This document shows positions 44,612 to 55,627 of a DNA stretch of 64,000 nt, one piece after another. This stretch comes from Triatoma infestans. Lineage: Eukaryota > Arthropoda > Insecta > Hemiptera > Reduviidae. The stretch spans positions 1 to 64,000 of the forward strand of contig JAAEAF010000269.1 in assembly GCA_011037195.1 (NCBI GenBank), written 5' to 3'. The notes under the pieces were generated by a model. That model was not told where the DNA came from and did not search any database. It saw only the letters and a list, made by a program, of their open reading frames with translations. The translations under genes were made by a program, and so were the position numbers. The first letter of the stretch is position 1. Every line of letters starts with the position of its first letter.

Positions 44612-44979
44612 TTAGGGTCAGGTTGGGGGGCCTAGCCTGATGTAATACTGCACAAGTGAATCCAGGCTAGGTTCGGTGATGAAGGGGGGGTGTTTTAGCC
44701 GGTAGGCCATTTAGTTGGGAGTCCGGCACTTTGTGCGTAAAAAGCATTTCACCTCCTCTTTATAAAAAAAAAAAAAAAAAAGTATTATTATATAAATTGT
44801 CTGGTGGGGTTTCGCTGTTTCCCGTCAAAAAGACAGCGTGGCGTCCTATATACCCGAACCCTCCCTTCACCACTGGGTTTTCCAGGTAACTTTTGGTTAC
44901 GGGAAAGCACCGCGTAACAACTGTAAATCTTAAATGAACCTTTAAGGCCAAATATCGTCCCTGTTCTTTTCGAACTCAC

Positions 44980-45690
44980 CTACAATTATTTTCTCAGAAA
45001 CTGTTTGCATACACGTACTACTGTTTAAAGAAAATCGAAAATATCTGAAAAAGCCGAAGTAGTAATGCCGTACTTCCGGTTGAGAGATTTTAGCAAGTGG
45101 AATATCTTGTTTGAGTTGCTCTCAATTTTTCCTTCTTTGAGTTAAAGTCATTCACATAAATATACATATATGCGCACAAACAAACGCAAGGTTCGATTTC
45201 AAAAACCCTTTTTCTGACTCAGAGGACCTAAAACTATGCACTTAATGTCACTGTTGCCCTAAAAATCCTCAAAACATCAATTTTCTCGGAAAATTTTTTC
45301 ATAAAACAGTGGTACGCTTTTATATGTGTACATATTTTACGAAGTTTAAACAAAATCACTGAAAGCGGTTTTAAGGAAATTGTGGAAACTGAAAAACTCC
45401 ATTCTGTAAAGTATTAATTCCGATTGATGGATTCTGTAAGAATTCCTTCGAGTCTGTTGCGGTGGTAATATCTAAACGGAATATCAATTTTGAGCTTTCT
45501 GCGATTATTCGTTTTCGAGTTACTGCGTTGCTCACACACTCACACACAGCAGGACTATTCATTAAACACATTTCTTTCAAACCCAGGGACCTGGGTCTGG
45601 GACCCTCTAAAACTTATTTTCGGAGAAAACTCAATCTCGGAATTTGACAAGATCGCAATACTTGTCCTTACCACCAGGACTAGAAAAGTA
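44980..45690 (+). repeat. Two tandem repeat X copies; the second is near complete
   Basis: First copy 44980-45215: 'gtttaaagaaaatcg', 'gccgtacttccggttgagag', and a short AT/CA patch. Second copy 45240-45690: 'aacatcaattttctcggaaa', 'attaattccgattgatgg', 'aacggaatatcaattttgag', 'cgttttcgagttactgcg', 'cacacactcacacacagc', 'ggagaaaactcaatctcgga' and 'gacaagatcgcaatacttg'. Useful as a reference copy. Confidence 0.75.
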
Positions 45691-46649
45691 AAAAAGAAAA
45701 ATGGCAAAAAACTCAACTAAGATATTAGGTTCTGGTATCCTAGAGCAAACTATCCTGTTATATTTGGTTTTGTGAGATTTATTCCATAGCAGCTATCTAT
45801 GAAGTGATGCTGTGATTTAAGATCAAACAACAAGTTGTTGCCAGGATGCTGACAATACTAGCACTTCATTGTAAACTAATTCTGCCCTCCTTCCTCTTAT
45901 CTCTTCCACACTTGACTTTAAATCCATTGTTTTTAATATCTGTGTGAAATGTTTATTATATCTCTTAATAATTATATATACCTTGTTGAAGTAGATAAAA
46001 AGGTTTAACTCTAATGTAACTATTATATTTGGCACCAAATGCCACCGCAGTTCAGGTTGGCAGATACAAATTTGAAAATGTCCACTATGAGGTTAAAAAA
46101 AATTTAAAATTTTTAGAAAGTTAATCGACATAAATATTGGAAAGACCAATTTGGTTAACACCAAGATGTTATAAATAAAATGTGCTAGAAAATAGTTTTA
46201 TAAATGAATGAATGATATTTGAGTGAAAGGGCACGGAGCAATGGCATTTAGGAAAGTGCAGAAGGCAGCATTTCTTTTTTAATATGGCAACATTCTCCTT
46301 TATTCGCTCTATATAGTTCCCTAATCTGGAATTTAATAGCGTAAGTCCACTGGATTGAGACCGGGAACACGAGCATCTTAAAAATGAAGCATTACTTCTT
46401 ACAGACTAACAAAGCCACTTTTACAATCTTTCACGGTGCAAACTACATTGAAACAACAGTATCAAGCTCTCCTCGCAACCTCTATCTTCTTCTGTGTGTG
46501 CATGTGTGTGTGTGTGTGTGTTTATGAAGGTGTGTGTGTGAGTGAGTGAAGGTGTGTGTATGTCGCCCCTTCTCTCTCTGCACGTGTGTGTGTGTGAAGG
46601 TATGTGTATGTCGCTCCCTTCTGTGTGTGTGTGTGTGTCTGTGTGTATA
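45691..46649. other. Unassigned sequence with a compound GT microsatellite
   Basis: 46493-46649 is a compound run of 'gtgtgtgt' interrupted by 'gaaggt' and 'cgcc' pieces. Nothing else is recognised. Confidence 0.5.
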
Positions 46650-46800
46650 GAGAGTATTCCAAGTTTACGGATAATCGCAATAAGGTTGAAAAATCCAGTG
46701 ACGTAATTGTGGTGGGACTAGTGGGTAAGACCATCCCTCCCTCACAGCCCCTCATCACAACCAAACGGAACATTAAGTTTGAGCTTCTCTAATTCTTGAG
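46650..46800 (+). repeat. Repeat X fragment
   Basis: 'ttccaagtttacggataat', 'gaaaaatccagtgacg' and 'ggaacattaagtttgagct', directly after a GT microsatellite. Confidence 0.5.
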
Positions 46801-47380
46801 CTGTACTGTTCAATACATACACAGATCAGAGGGGGGGAGAGAGAAAGGAAAACAAATAATTTCTCAAAGCCACTTCAAAACTGATTTCTTGTGAAAATTC
46901 AATAAATAAATTTCTAAAAATACTCACTCTTACAGCAAAGAGACAAGGTTCAAAGGCTAAAACAGACAAACTGCCTGGTAATGTCAAATTGGTTGTTATT
47001 CCCTCTATATAACATTTCAAGCTGTTAAGAGACAATTAATTATTTACGTTAAAAATATTCAACAAGAATATTGACAAAAGCCTGTTACAATGCAGTCATG
47101 CAGCAAGTGTGTCCGCGCACTGCACAGTTGGCCTGCTAGTTGCAGATATAAGCTATTTCTACTTATTGTTGGCACAATCTAAATTGAACGCTAATAGCTA
47201 TATACAATTTTATTTAAAGAATTTTTGTAGTAAAGTGGGGAGCCGATAGGCAGACAGGCTGGGGAGGCGGGAAACCCTAATATTTTGCCATCTATACTAA
47301 AAAAAAAAAAAGTAAAGTAAAGTAATGCCTATTTTTTCAGGCGAGCTTAACGTCCAACTACTAAATTAGGTGTCGTGGAC
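46801..47380. other. Unassigned sequence
   Basis: Weak repeat X echo at 46860-46910. No gene is supported. Confidence 0.4.
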
Positions 47381-47383
47381 GGG

Positions 47384-47520
47384 GGCGGAAGCACCTACTT
47401 TACTATTAACATTTTTTAAACAAATATAAAATTTAGCAGTTATACGCTGGACTCGAACTGGGGTTCTCCCACTTACAAGTCCACGCTCATAACCACTACA
47501 CCAACACCCGCCCCATCCAT
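47384..47520 (-). mobile_element. tRNA-derived SINE (family 2, Thr-like head)
   Basis: On the minus strand: 'gttggtgtagtggttatgag' (A box), an anticodon-loop-like 'cttgtaa', and 'ccccagttcgagtccagcg' (B box), then an AT-rich body. The head resembles tRNA-Thr(TGT). Acceptor-stem pairing is not tRNA-like, so it is not a functional tRNA gene. Confidence 0.75.
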
Positions 47521-47819
47521 CTATACTATACCTAAAGTAACATTTATGTCTGAAGTCAACTTGTTCAATCACCTACACTCGATTGTTTGTATTATTATTA
47601 TTAGTGGATATCCTTAAAATTAACTCATTTTAACTAATTAGTTGACTAATTATTAATTTTTGGAGTGTAATGCAGGCCGTCTTCTCGCGGAGTACTGGGT
47701 GACTCATACCTATGGTGAAGGCAACTATATTGGAGGCCCTATGTTGGAGGTTGCTGCATTGAGCTAGCTCCCCGATCTTTGTAAAAAAAAAAAAAATAAT
47801 AATAATAAATAGTATAAAG

Positions 47820-48000
47820 AAGCCGGTTTTGGGACAGGAAGTTACACCTCCACTACTCGACCTCAAACCGGAACTAACTCCACCATTCCTATAGGCCAAG
47901 AGTAGTTCTTAATTTATAATTTTTTTTTTACTCAAGTCAGCATAAGTGAAGCTCAAACGTTGGTAATCCAACGTCGTCTTACTCTTACTTCTCTCATTTC
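47820..48000 (-). mobile_element. Composite SINE-like repeat, tRNA-like end (copy a)
   Basis: On the minus strand: 'gacgttggattaccaacgtt', 'gctgacttgagtaaaaaaaa', 'ggtggagttagttccggttt' and 'gtaacttcctgtccc'. It aligns with 62240-62440, where the matching words are 'gacttggatgaccaagg', 'gttgacttgaggaaaaa' and 'ggaattagttctgatct'. The A box part is lost in this copy. Confidence 0.6.
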
Positions 48001-48039
48001 TACTCAGACAACCTCTTCTTCATTCTTCCCCCTTCTCCG

Positions 48040-48540
48040 CCATTGCTTCACTGCCTCCTAAGCTTTCTTTCCTGTGATTTAAAGAGAGGCTCTGCCCCCC
48101 TGGCTGGCCCCCAGACTCATTGCATCTCTCATCTTTTACCAATCATTTGCCCACAGACTACTCCTTTCTCTCTTTTGCTTTTACCGTCACATTCCTTTGC
48201 CACGCCCGGCCTTGTATGTTATTGTTATTCTAATTTCCTCCCAGTCCACAGCCTCCTGTTCCTTCTCCTCCTTGCCATCCACTGCCCTCTACCATCATCA
48301 CCTTCCTTTCCTGGGACTTGAAGAGAGTCTCTGCCCCACAAGCTGGGGGTTTCCCCGGATTCCTTGTCCCCTGCTCACAACCTGCTTACGCATATTGTGT
48401 ATATTTTGATTATTTCTCTCACTTGCTACCAGTAAACAGTATGCTTCATTCTTCTCGCCTCCTCCCCCATTACCCAAATGTTTACTATGCCTTTCTTTTC
48501 TTGAACTTTAAAGGATGTCCTGCCCCATTGGCTTGACTAT
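48040..48540. repeat. Polypyrimidine repeat with three degenerate units (copy a)
   Basis: CT-rich sequence with the word 'aaagagaggctctgcccc' near 48080, 'aagagagtctctgcccca' near 48320 and 'aaaggatgtcctgcccca' near 48508. The same word occurs on the minus strand at 62045-62080. Frames through it are chance products of the bias. Confidence 0.65.
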
Positions 48541-49748
48541 TCTTCCTTCACAGTTCATTAACCTTTGCATATATATGTATGTATAAATATGGGCGTGTGG
48601 TCTAGTTTGAATTGTGTTAAAAATATTGTATTTGAACTCATTAACTTTTCCATTTATGCTATTTTCCCAAAATCGAACTTTACCTCTCTTACAATAAATA
48701 AAGTTTTGTATCATTCCATTATTTTTTTTTTTAACAATGGGATAAATGCAATATTAAGTCAGTGACCGACATACAAACAGATAAAGAAATTTCATGCGCA
48801 CGACGACCACTTTTTAATTTGGAGTTTCTGCAAACAATAAGTGAGTTGTGGAAATCATTTACCACATATTGGCCACCATTATTCCAAAATCTAATGCTAC
48901 AAGAAATTGGTTCTGTTTTTCCATTAGTATAAATAATATAATCTAAATAAATGATAGACATGCACAGGTTAAGAAAATATTTAGAACAAATCTACCAATG
49001 AACCATGTAGCAAACAACAGTTAAACTCTGTACAGTCACATTACTAAAAATATTATAATAGCTACGACCAAAATTAATTTCTTATCATTTCATTACAGAA
49101 AAAACTTATTTACAATAATTGTATATTGCATCAGTTACTAATTGTATATTATCTTATAAATTTTGTATCTACATTTTATTTTTATAACCAAGAATTCGTT
49201 ATTCTATACAAAAGTATTATTTTTGTAAACTCTCGTAACACATAACGAATCTGTTTATTGTTTAATTTCCTTAATACTTATTTCCGTAATTCTTCTTTTT
49301 CCCAAAATAATTGTAAAACAGCATTATCTTATATTCCAAAAGTAAAACTGTGTCGTTTAGATATTATGTAAAACTGTCCTCCAACACTAACAACACATTA
49401 CACTAATTACCTTATTCAATATATCTATATTCTCTTAGTTCTCTATAATAACTCCTATTTGATTATCATGTCCGCAATTTTCTGCAACCTCGAAGCTGTA
49501 AGTAAGCGGTTCCACTAAATCACTAGGGATTATTCCAATAGATAAATCTTGGTTGAAAAGTTGCTTTCAGTCCCAAACCAGGGACTGATTTGGTTCCCAC
49601 AACAATAACCACATACGTAGCATTGTAGGTAATATTTTTGTCAGATTCTTTAAGCAAAGATATATCTGAGCATTTCATAAACAATAGTTACAAAATAGCT
49701 GGCGTAGCTTTGTAGTTTACTCCGTGAATTATGATATTATTCTCATCT
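48541..49748. other. Unassigned AT-rich sequence
   Basis: No gene or repeat family is recognised. Confidence 0.4.
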
Positions 49749-49893
49749 TTTTTTTTTTTTTTTTCTTTTATTTGAAATTCACAATCTACATAAATAAATA
49801 TAGTGAGTGAATATGATGATGTGTGATGATGAATAACGTGATGGGCTGGAGGAGAGAAGCTACCCAGCGGTGACGCTCGCAAGGAATTACTTC

Positions 49894-52590
49894 CTATTGC
49901 TGGAGGTAATCACGGGGCCTATGGCGGCTCAGTCGACGGGATGGATTATCTGGTATAGTTGTGGAGGCGAGATTTTGAACAAGAGGATTAGAGTTGAGAG
50001 TAAGAGAGTCAAAGAATTTTTTATATTTAGTTTTGACGGCTTCAGATACATATCGGATTTTGAGATCGTTGTGGAGGGTAGAGTTAGAGGCATAGAATGG
50101 AGCATCTGTTATCTGACGGAGAACTTTTGACTGAAAAGACTGAATTTTCTGGGAATTTGAGCGTTTGGTTGAACCCCACAGTTCAAGTCCGTAAATCCAC
50201 ACAGGTTTGAGTATACAGGTGTATATTAGTCGTTTGTGCTCAAGAGGTAGTTTCGATCGTCTTCCTATTAGTCTGAGTAGTAACTTATTCCGTTTGTTAA
50301 GTTCCAGTCTTTTTAGTGTCGCATGTGGATTCCATGTTAGTTTTCTGTCGATGTACATCCCAAGGTAGCGAACTAAGTTTGCAGGAGAGAGTGGTATTGA
50401 GTTGAAGGTTACTGAAGGACAGGAGGCACGACGCAGAGTAAAGGTGATTTGTTTACATTTTTGTGGGTTGAGTTTAATCTGCCATTTTTTGGCCCAAGAT
50501 TCTATTTTATTTAAATGAGTCTGTAAGAGAGTGGAGGCATTGATGGGATCAAAGCTGGATGCAAGGATGGCGGTGTCAAGTGCAAAGAAGAGTGTTTGTA
50601 TAGGTTGATAGATCAGAAGTGAATACAGGATACAGAAGCAGACCAAGTATACTACCCTGAGGAACTCCGGCGCCGGCTAGCGAGTAGTCAAAGGTAGCAG
50701 ATCAGCAAGTAATCTAAAAGTAGCGATCGGATAGATAAGACTTGATGAGTAAGTAATAGGTTGATGGTAGGCATTTCTTTAGCTTCCATAGTCTCTGGAT
50801 GCCACACCCTATCGAAGGCTTGAGCCACGTCGAGGGAGGCACCACAGCAGTACTGTTTCCGCTCAAGTGTCGAAGCAATGGTGTCCACTACTTTATGGCA
50901 CTGATGAATGGTGCTGTGATGTTGTCGAAAGCCAAACTGATGTGATGGAATGATTTGTTCAGTTTCCAGAATGGGGTAAATCTGCTTCAATAACAAGTTC
51001 TCTAGTATTTTTCCTAAAATAGGTAACAGACTTATTGGCGTGTATGAGAATGGAAGGTGGGAGGTTTATTAGGTTTCAGAATCATTTTTATCGTAGAGAA
51101 TTTCCACATTAGAGGAAAATATATGGTTCTGAGAACTGAATTATAAATGTAGGTGAGAAAAACTATGGCTTTTTTTTGGAAGATGACGAATAATTTGAGT
51201 TGTTATTAAGTCGTATCCAGGAGATTTTTTAGACGGTAAGTTTTTTATGATATGTTTAACATCAGAGGGAGTGAACGCTTTTGGAGGTAAGGAGAGAGGC
51301 AGGGGAGCGTCTAATTCAGTCATTACGTCAGTGGCGTGTAAGTCATCTAGTACGTCTGGATGAGGAGTAAATACGTTAGTCAAGTGATTTTTAAATTCAG
51401 TGGCTTTATCATGATCTGTTTTTGTCCATGTTCCATCTTCACGTCTTAGTGGAGAAGAAACATGTTTATAAGAGAGAAGTCGTTTGGTAGCGGTCTGTAG
51501 AGATTTACGGTCAGATGTCAGAGAGGTCACATATTCTTCATATTTCACTGATCGGAGTTTCTGCAATTCGCTTTTTAATCGTCTAGCCAGCCTGTTGTAT
51601 ATCAGTCTGTCTCTTGGGTAGCGAGCATGTTGCCACACTGAGCGAGCTCTTCGTTTTTCTCTTATGAGCATTCTGACTAGGATTGGTAAGTTTAGGCGTG
51701 ATGACGTTCTTTTTGGAATGTTTTGACTGGAGTCCCAGAAAGAAGCTTGAATTGAGTTAGGTAGTGTCTGTACTGCATTCTTCAGGTGTTTTGTGGTGGA
51801 CAGGAATTGTTCAGAGGTGTACTTCATTTCGTCAGGTGTTTTGAGAGAGATCAACAAATTCAGTAGTTCCAGTTATCTTGTAGTACATTCTCAAAAAGCG
51901 TCCAGTCTACAGGTCCCACGAATAGAGAAGAAGAAGGTGTGGCGGGTTGTGGAGTTATACTGAGTGTGAGGAGAACTGGGCTGTGGTCTGAAGAGAGATC
52001 AGTAGCTGTATAGATGTCTTTATAGATAGATGCCATTTTAGAAGAGATGAATATGTCCAACATGTCAGGTAGTTTAGTTAATGACGTTGGGCAGTAGGTT
52101 GGTTGATCTGGTGATAGGACTTCGTAGTGAGAAAGGGAGACCGTATCCAAAAGCGTCCGCCCCCTAGGATTAGACACCATTGAGGATGTTTGACATTGTA
52201 ATCTCCACCAGCCAGAAATTTGGGGCCGAGAGTCTGAAAAAAAAGTTGAAAGTCTGAAGAACAAATAGATTTATTGGGTGGACAGTAAACTGCTGCTAGA
52301 TTGAAGTCGAAAGGATGACAATGAAGAGTGACTGCTGTGGATTGTATGAAGTCATTTTGATGAGATGTTAATTGCTGATGAACTAAAGTATTCTTTCTAG
52401 TATAGCAGAGCCACCATGAAATGTATCATCCAGATGGTCAGTCCTGTAAGTAGTGTATCCAGTTATGTAAAGTGAGTTTCAGAAATAAGTGCGATGTCAA
52501 TTCGTTTGTCATGAAGAAATATGTCTCATTCGTCTCTGTGGGAGTTCAACCCGTTGGCATTCCAGAGAAGAATTGCAAGTGAATGTTGAG
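49894..52590 (-). pseudogene. Jockey ORF2 (endonuclease and RT), broken
   Basis: N-terminal endonuclease 'ILLWNANGLNSHRDE' starts near 52580, with an early in-frame stop; 'AVYCPPNKSI' near 52280; 'NPRGRTLLDTVSLSHYEVL' and 'DLSSDHSPVLLTL' (SDH block) at 51860-52264. Linker 51141-51857 ends in the first RT block 'LPSKKSPGYDLITTQII'. RT 50688-50996 has 'HQFGFRQHHSTIHQ' and 'GASLDVAQAFDRVWH'; 49894-50646 has 'FFALDTAILASS', 'VRYLGMYIDRKLTWNP' and 'PVWIYGLELWGSTKR'. The catalytic YADD has become FALD. At least four frame changes are present. It would have nicked DNA and copied element RNA; it is now inactive. Confidence 0.9.
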
Positions 52591-52592
52591 GA

Positions 52593-53677
52593 TTAAGATT
52601 CATCGAGAAAGTTAAGGAATGAGTTCACTAACAAGAGTAGTAAGAAGTGTAGTAAGAGGAGTAATAAGAGATTTGAATTCAGAGATGAATGAGGTAAGAA
52701 GGAAGGTAGAGATAGAAGGCGGTACGAAAGTTGGACGAACCGCTGAAGATCCCGCGACCTCCGCATAGGAAGTTCTGTTATTGGAAGGTGATGAGGTTCC
52801 TTGATGTCTTGATCTTCATTTCCAAGTTTAGGAAATCCTGACTGTTTTGGTAAAGCTGGACGAGAAGTTGTGTAACTAGGTTGAAGGTGTTCGGCCCGAT
52901 TTCCGTTGTTATAGAATCCGTCATTGTTGTTTCTTCTCCGCTGACGTTGCAGTTCATTGTGGACCACGCATCCTTTCCAGCTGGCCACATGCTCTTCTAA
53001 GCAGAGAGCGCAGATCGGAGGTTTTTCACGTGGTTTAGTGCATTCGGATGATGGATGCGAACCAGCACACTTTACACATCTGGGAGCGTAATTACAGTAC
53101 GTTCGTGTATGTCCGTACTGTTGGCACCTTTTGCGCTGTAATAGTTCTACTGTTTTGTGTGGTTCTTCTATTTTTATTCTGGTATAAAGTAAAGTTTTCA
53201 GATTGAATATTTCCGGGTTATTGTGTTGTGGTTCAAGATCTACAAAGAATAGTGGGAGTGGTGATTTAGATTTGGGATGTTTAACATTCATAACATTTGT
53301 CACTTTGAAATTGTGGCGTTCAAGATCCTCTATTATCTCTGTAGTTGGTGTTGTGTGGTGTAAATGTCTTATAACTACACGGAATGCTTTTTCTGATTTG
53401 ATTTGGTATGTGTGGTAATCTGCATTATTTGATTGGAGGTAATGGATTGCAAGTCTGTATCCTTCTATTGTCTTTGTGGAAAGCATCACGCTGTCAATGC
53501 GAGATTTGCAGTCAAAAGAGTTAGGCCTTAAGAGCTGATCCAGAGATTTACAGAATTCGGAAAAGTTTATATTTTTTATGAATATTGGCGGCGGTTTGAT
53601 AGGTTTTTTGTTTGTTCTTCAGAACGTGTTTCTTGTTCGTCTTCTATGGCGAGTGGGGAAAATGGATTGGAGAGCAT
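52593..53677 (-). pseudogene. Jockey ORF1 (Gag with zinc knuckles), one frameshift
   Basis: The N-terminal part from a Met at 53677 reads 'MLSNPFSPLAIEDEQETRS'; after a frame change near 53605 it reads 'PIKPPPIFIKNINFSEFC' and then runs open into the 298-codon frame 52593-53489. That frame has 'KAFRVVIRHLHHTTPTTEI' (PRE_C2HC-like RNA-binding region) and cysteine knuckles 'CQQYGHTRTYC', 'CVKCAGSHPSSEC' and 'CALCLEEHVASWKGC', as in jockey Gag proteins. In family members this protein packages the RNA. Decay is mild in the central domain. Confidence 0.85.
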
Positions 53678-54087
53678 AATTTTGAACAATGTCCTGTAGA
53701 GCGCAGTTGTTCTATTACCACTGTCTTCTTGATTTTTCCCAGAAGATTCTGAGTTTTGTTTAAGTTTCGAATATTCAGAAGTTTCCCTATCTTCGGTATG
53801 TGGACGAGCTTCTGTGTTTTTGAATTTATTTTTTTTAATTTTTGTTAAAGAATTTGACGTTAAGAGAGATCTCTTTACTTTTTTTATTAAGGTTACTAAC
53901 TTTAGTGATCATGCCAACTTGATTACAGCTGACTTGTTCTGCGTTAATCTCCATATGAGAGACTTGTATTAAGCCGGCTACACACGTTACTGCATACTTG
54001 AACGGTATACATGCGCAGGTCTTTTGCGCAAGTATACATGTGATCCACACGGCTCATGTATACTTGAACAGATAGCAGCTGGCGACT

Positions 54088-54267
54088 ATGGCCGAAGACG
54101 ACGATCTCGCTTTAGCTGCTCTTGTTTTAATTTACCGAAGAAAAAGTCGACGAAAAGATCGTTCTTTGTGGTGTAAAGAATGGCTAAGAAACGAAAAAGC
54201 TATTCACACATTAATTTATTATCCCTTGGTCCTCCAAAAAATTGAACATATTATAGTATCACAGTGA
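54088..54267 (+). pseudogene. Harbinger transposase N-terminal remnant (59 aa)
   Basis: ATG 54088-54090 to TGA 54265-54267. Reads 'MAEDDDLALAALVLIYRRKS' followed by 'KDRSLWCKEWLRNEKAIHTL'; the pattern of an acidic start, Arg-rich stretch, Trp-x3-Trp-Leu and an 'H/N-TL' block is the usual N-terminus of insect Harbinger nucleases (typically 350-400 aa). The DDE catalytic region is missing. It stops after 59 codons and overlaps the stop of the opposing MADF remnant. Confidence 0.65.
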
Positions 54268-54450
54268 GGGTACATAAACATCGTCGGTACCAACCCCAGA
54301 ACGCTGCGATTCTTCCAGTTTCTTCCTGTCCTTCCTGATACTGGTACGCATACTGTTAATCTTTTTCACTACTTTATCTCGAGTAACATTTGGCTCTTTT
54401 CTGAAAGTTTTGTTATTAGTCTGGCATAAGCAACATCTTTTTTCCCCTTA
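54259..54450 (-). pseudogene. MADF-type protein remnant of the Harbinger element
   Basis: On the minus strand, 'NVTRDKVVKKINSMRTSIRK' followed by 'DRKKLEESQRSGVGTDDVYV' and 'PSL', ending at TGA 54259-54261. The 'K-x2-SLRT-x2-R-(D/E)-x-KK-x3-S-x-(K/R)SG-x-GTDDVYVP' pattern is the second half of a MADF (Myb-like) domain, the DNA-binding partner protein of many animal Harbinger elements. Upstream, 'ARLITKLSEKSQ' is in another frame, showing a frameshift near 54420. The usual C-terminal continuation after 'VYVP' is lost. Confidence 0.7.
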
Positions 54451-55627
54451 TCGTGGTAGTCTCACAGTATTACAAACAGACAGAAACTGAAAACTACCGG
54501 TACTTGGAGTTGGAAGGTGCATCGGGAATTAGAGGATTACAATTAAACCATTGCTTTAATTAAGTGAGATTTGGTGCATTCATGTATTGGCATTCTATTG
54601 ACATGAGCAGCAATTAGTAAACCAGTTTTAAGTTTTATTTGTGCAAGCAACCTTGGTACCGTAAAGGAGTTAAGAAATTCTACTAAATATGAGTTTTACA
54701 TTCCACAGACATGGTTTGCTTTCATAGATATGAATAAATTCTTCTATAATTGGTCTATGCCCCTTCCTAAAATTAACCGACATAATTATTTATAAATTAT
54801 ATATTTTAATAATATAACCTTTTTTACACTTTTACTCGCAAAGTAAAAGAAACGCTTTGGCGAGTACAAGACTGAGAGGTTGCACAACAACGTTTTAAAC
54901 ATAAACAAGATGGCGGCACGAGTATGCAGTATGAAAGTTTAAACATTTTCTGACTTGTGCAAGTTTTCCATACAAACGATCATCAGGTATGCATGTACAA
55001 GCGGACTGCGCATGTATACCGTTCAAGTATGCAGTTACGTGTGTAGCCGGCTTTATATAGTATAGTATATATATTTATTTGCTTTTGGGTAAATCCCTAT
55101 ACAAAAGAAGCTACATTTCAGCATATTACTTAAGATCTTAAATTAGTAAATTAATAACTACAAATAAACAGACAGTGAAGGTAGAATTCTATTATAGATA
55201 ACTAAAAGTTAATAGCTAACAGCACAACAAAAACTACAACCCTAAAATTTAAAATAAACTAAAGTTACAACTTAGAAGAATAAAGGAAAATACAAAAATG
55301 AACGAAAAATTACTAATTTCTGACAATATAAGTAAATGATGATAATAAGTAAGATAAGAAAATGATGAGAAGCATTATAAAAGGTGCAATATAATTATAA
55401 AAAGGTGTATCAAAATGAAAATAAAAAATAAAAAGCAACTTGCATGAGAAGGCGAAAGGAGAAGCAGCGTACTTCGCAGTTATAAGTTTAACAGTAAATA
55501 TTAATAATTATACGTTAATAACAATTCTGAAAGAATATATTCTAATTTAAGTATCACGTTCAATAATACAGAGTGACTTAATGATAGAGATAGTAATGAA
55601 GATTCTATTGATTATATATTTATTCAT

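Larger units (their letters stand above)
39505..44782 (+). mobile_element. R1-clade LINE, nearly full length
   Basis: 5.28 kb two-ORF element on the plus strand with higher GC than its AT-rich surroundings. Order: 5' UTR (39505-40105, starting 'gagtacccgtggggttccgg'), ORF1 (40106-41643), ORF2 (41643-44611), 3' UTR and poly-A (44765-44781). A 10-bp repeat 'tattattata' (39495-39504 and 44783-44792) is a candidate target-site duplication, though the site is low-complexity. The R1 clade is indicated by three zinc knuckles in ORF1, the UAAUG ORF junction, the EN and RT wording, and a C-terminal CCHC after RT. It is not in rDNA, unlike R1 itself. Confidence 0.9.
49749..53968 (-). mobile_element. 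Jockey-clade LINE, full span but degenerate
   Basis: On the minus strand: ORF1 (to about 53677 or further), ORF2 (52590 to 49894), a short 3' UTR and poly-A (poly-T on plus, 49749-49764). The 5' end is not resolved; the Harbinger relic begins at 53972. It is the fuller relative of the copy at 10560-12640. Confidence 0.85.
53972..55052. mobile_element. PIF/Harbinger-type DNA transposon relic
   Basis: Terminal inverted repeats of 47 bp with one mismatch: 53972-54018 begins 'agccggctacacacgttact' and 55006-55052 is its complement. Flanked by the 3-bp duplication TTA (53969-53971 and 55053-55055), the Harbinger signature. Subterminal 'gtatacatg' words occur several times, including an 11-bp inverted pair 'aagtatacatg'/'catgtatactt' at about 54030-54065. 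Inside are the 5' remnant of a transposase (plus) and the 3' remnant of a MADF-type protein (minus), the two gene types Harbinger elements carry. About 500 bp to the right is non-coding. Confidence 0.85.

Noticed and set aside
47384..47520. A tRNA-Thr gene
   Set aside because: The A and B boxes fit, but acceptor-stem pairing is lacking and it continues into a SINE body.
47941..47980. A further hammerhead-like 'gaagctcaaacgttgg' motif
   Set aside because: There is no CUGANGA core or stem II; it belongs to the SINE-like repeat.
48043..48536. Three overlapping plus-strand frames with similar 'LKRGSAPLAG'-like words
   Set aside because: The similarity comes from a tandem polypyrimidine repeat, and the frames shift between units.
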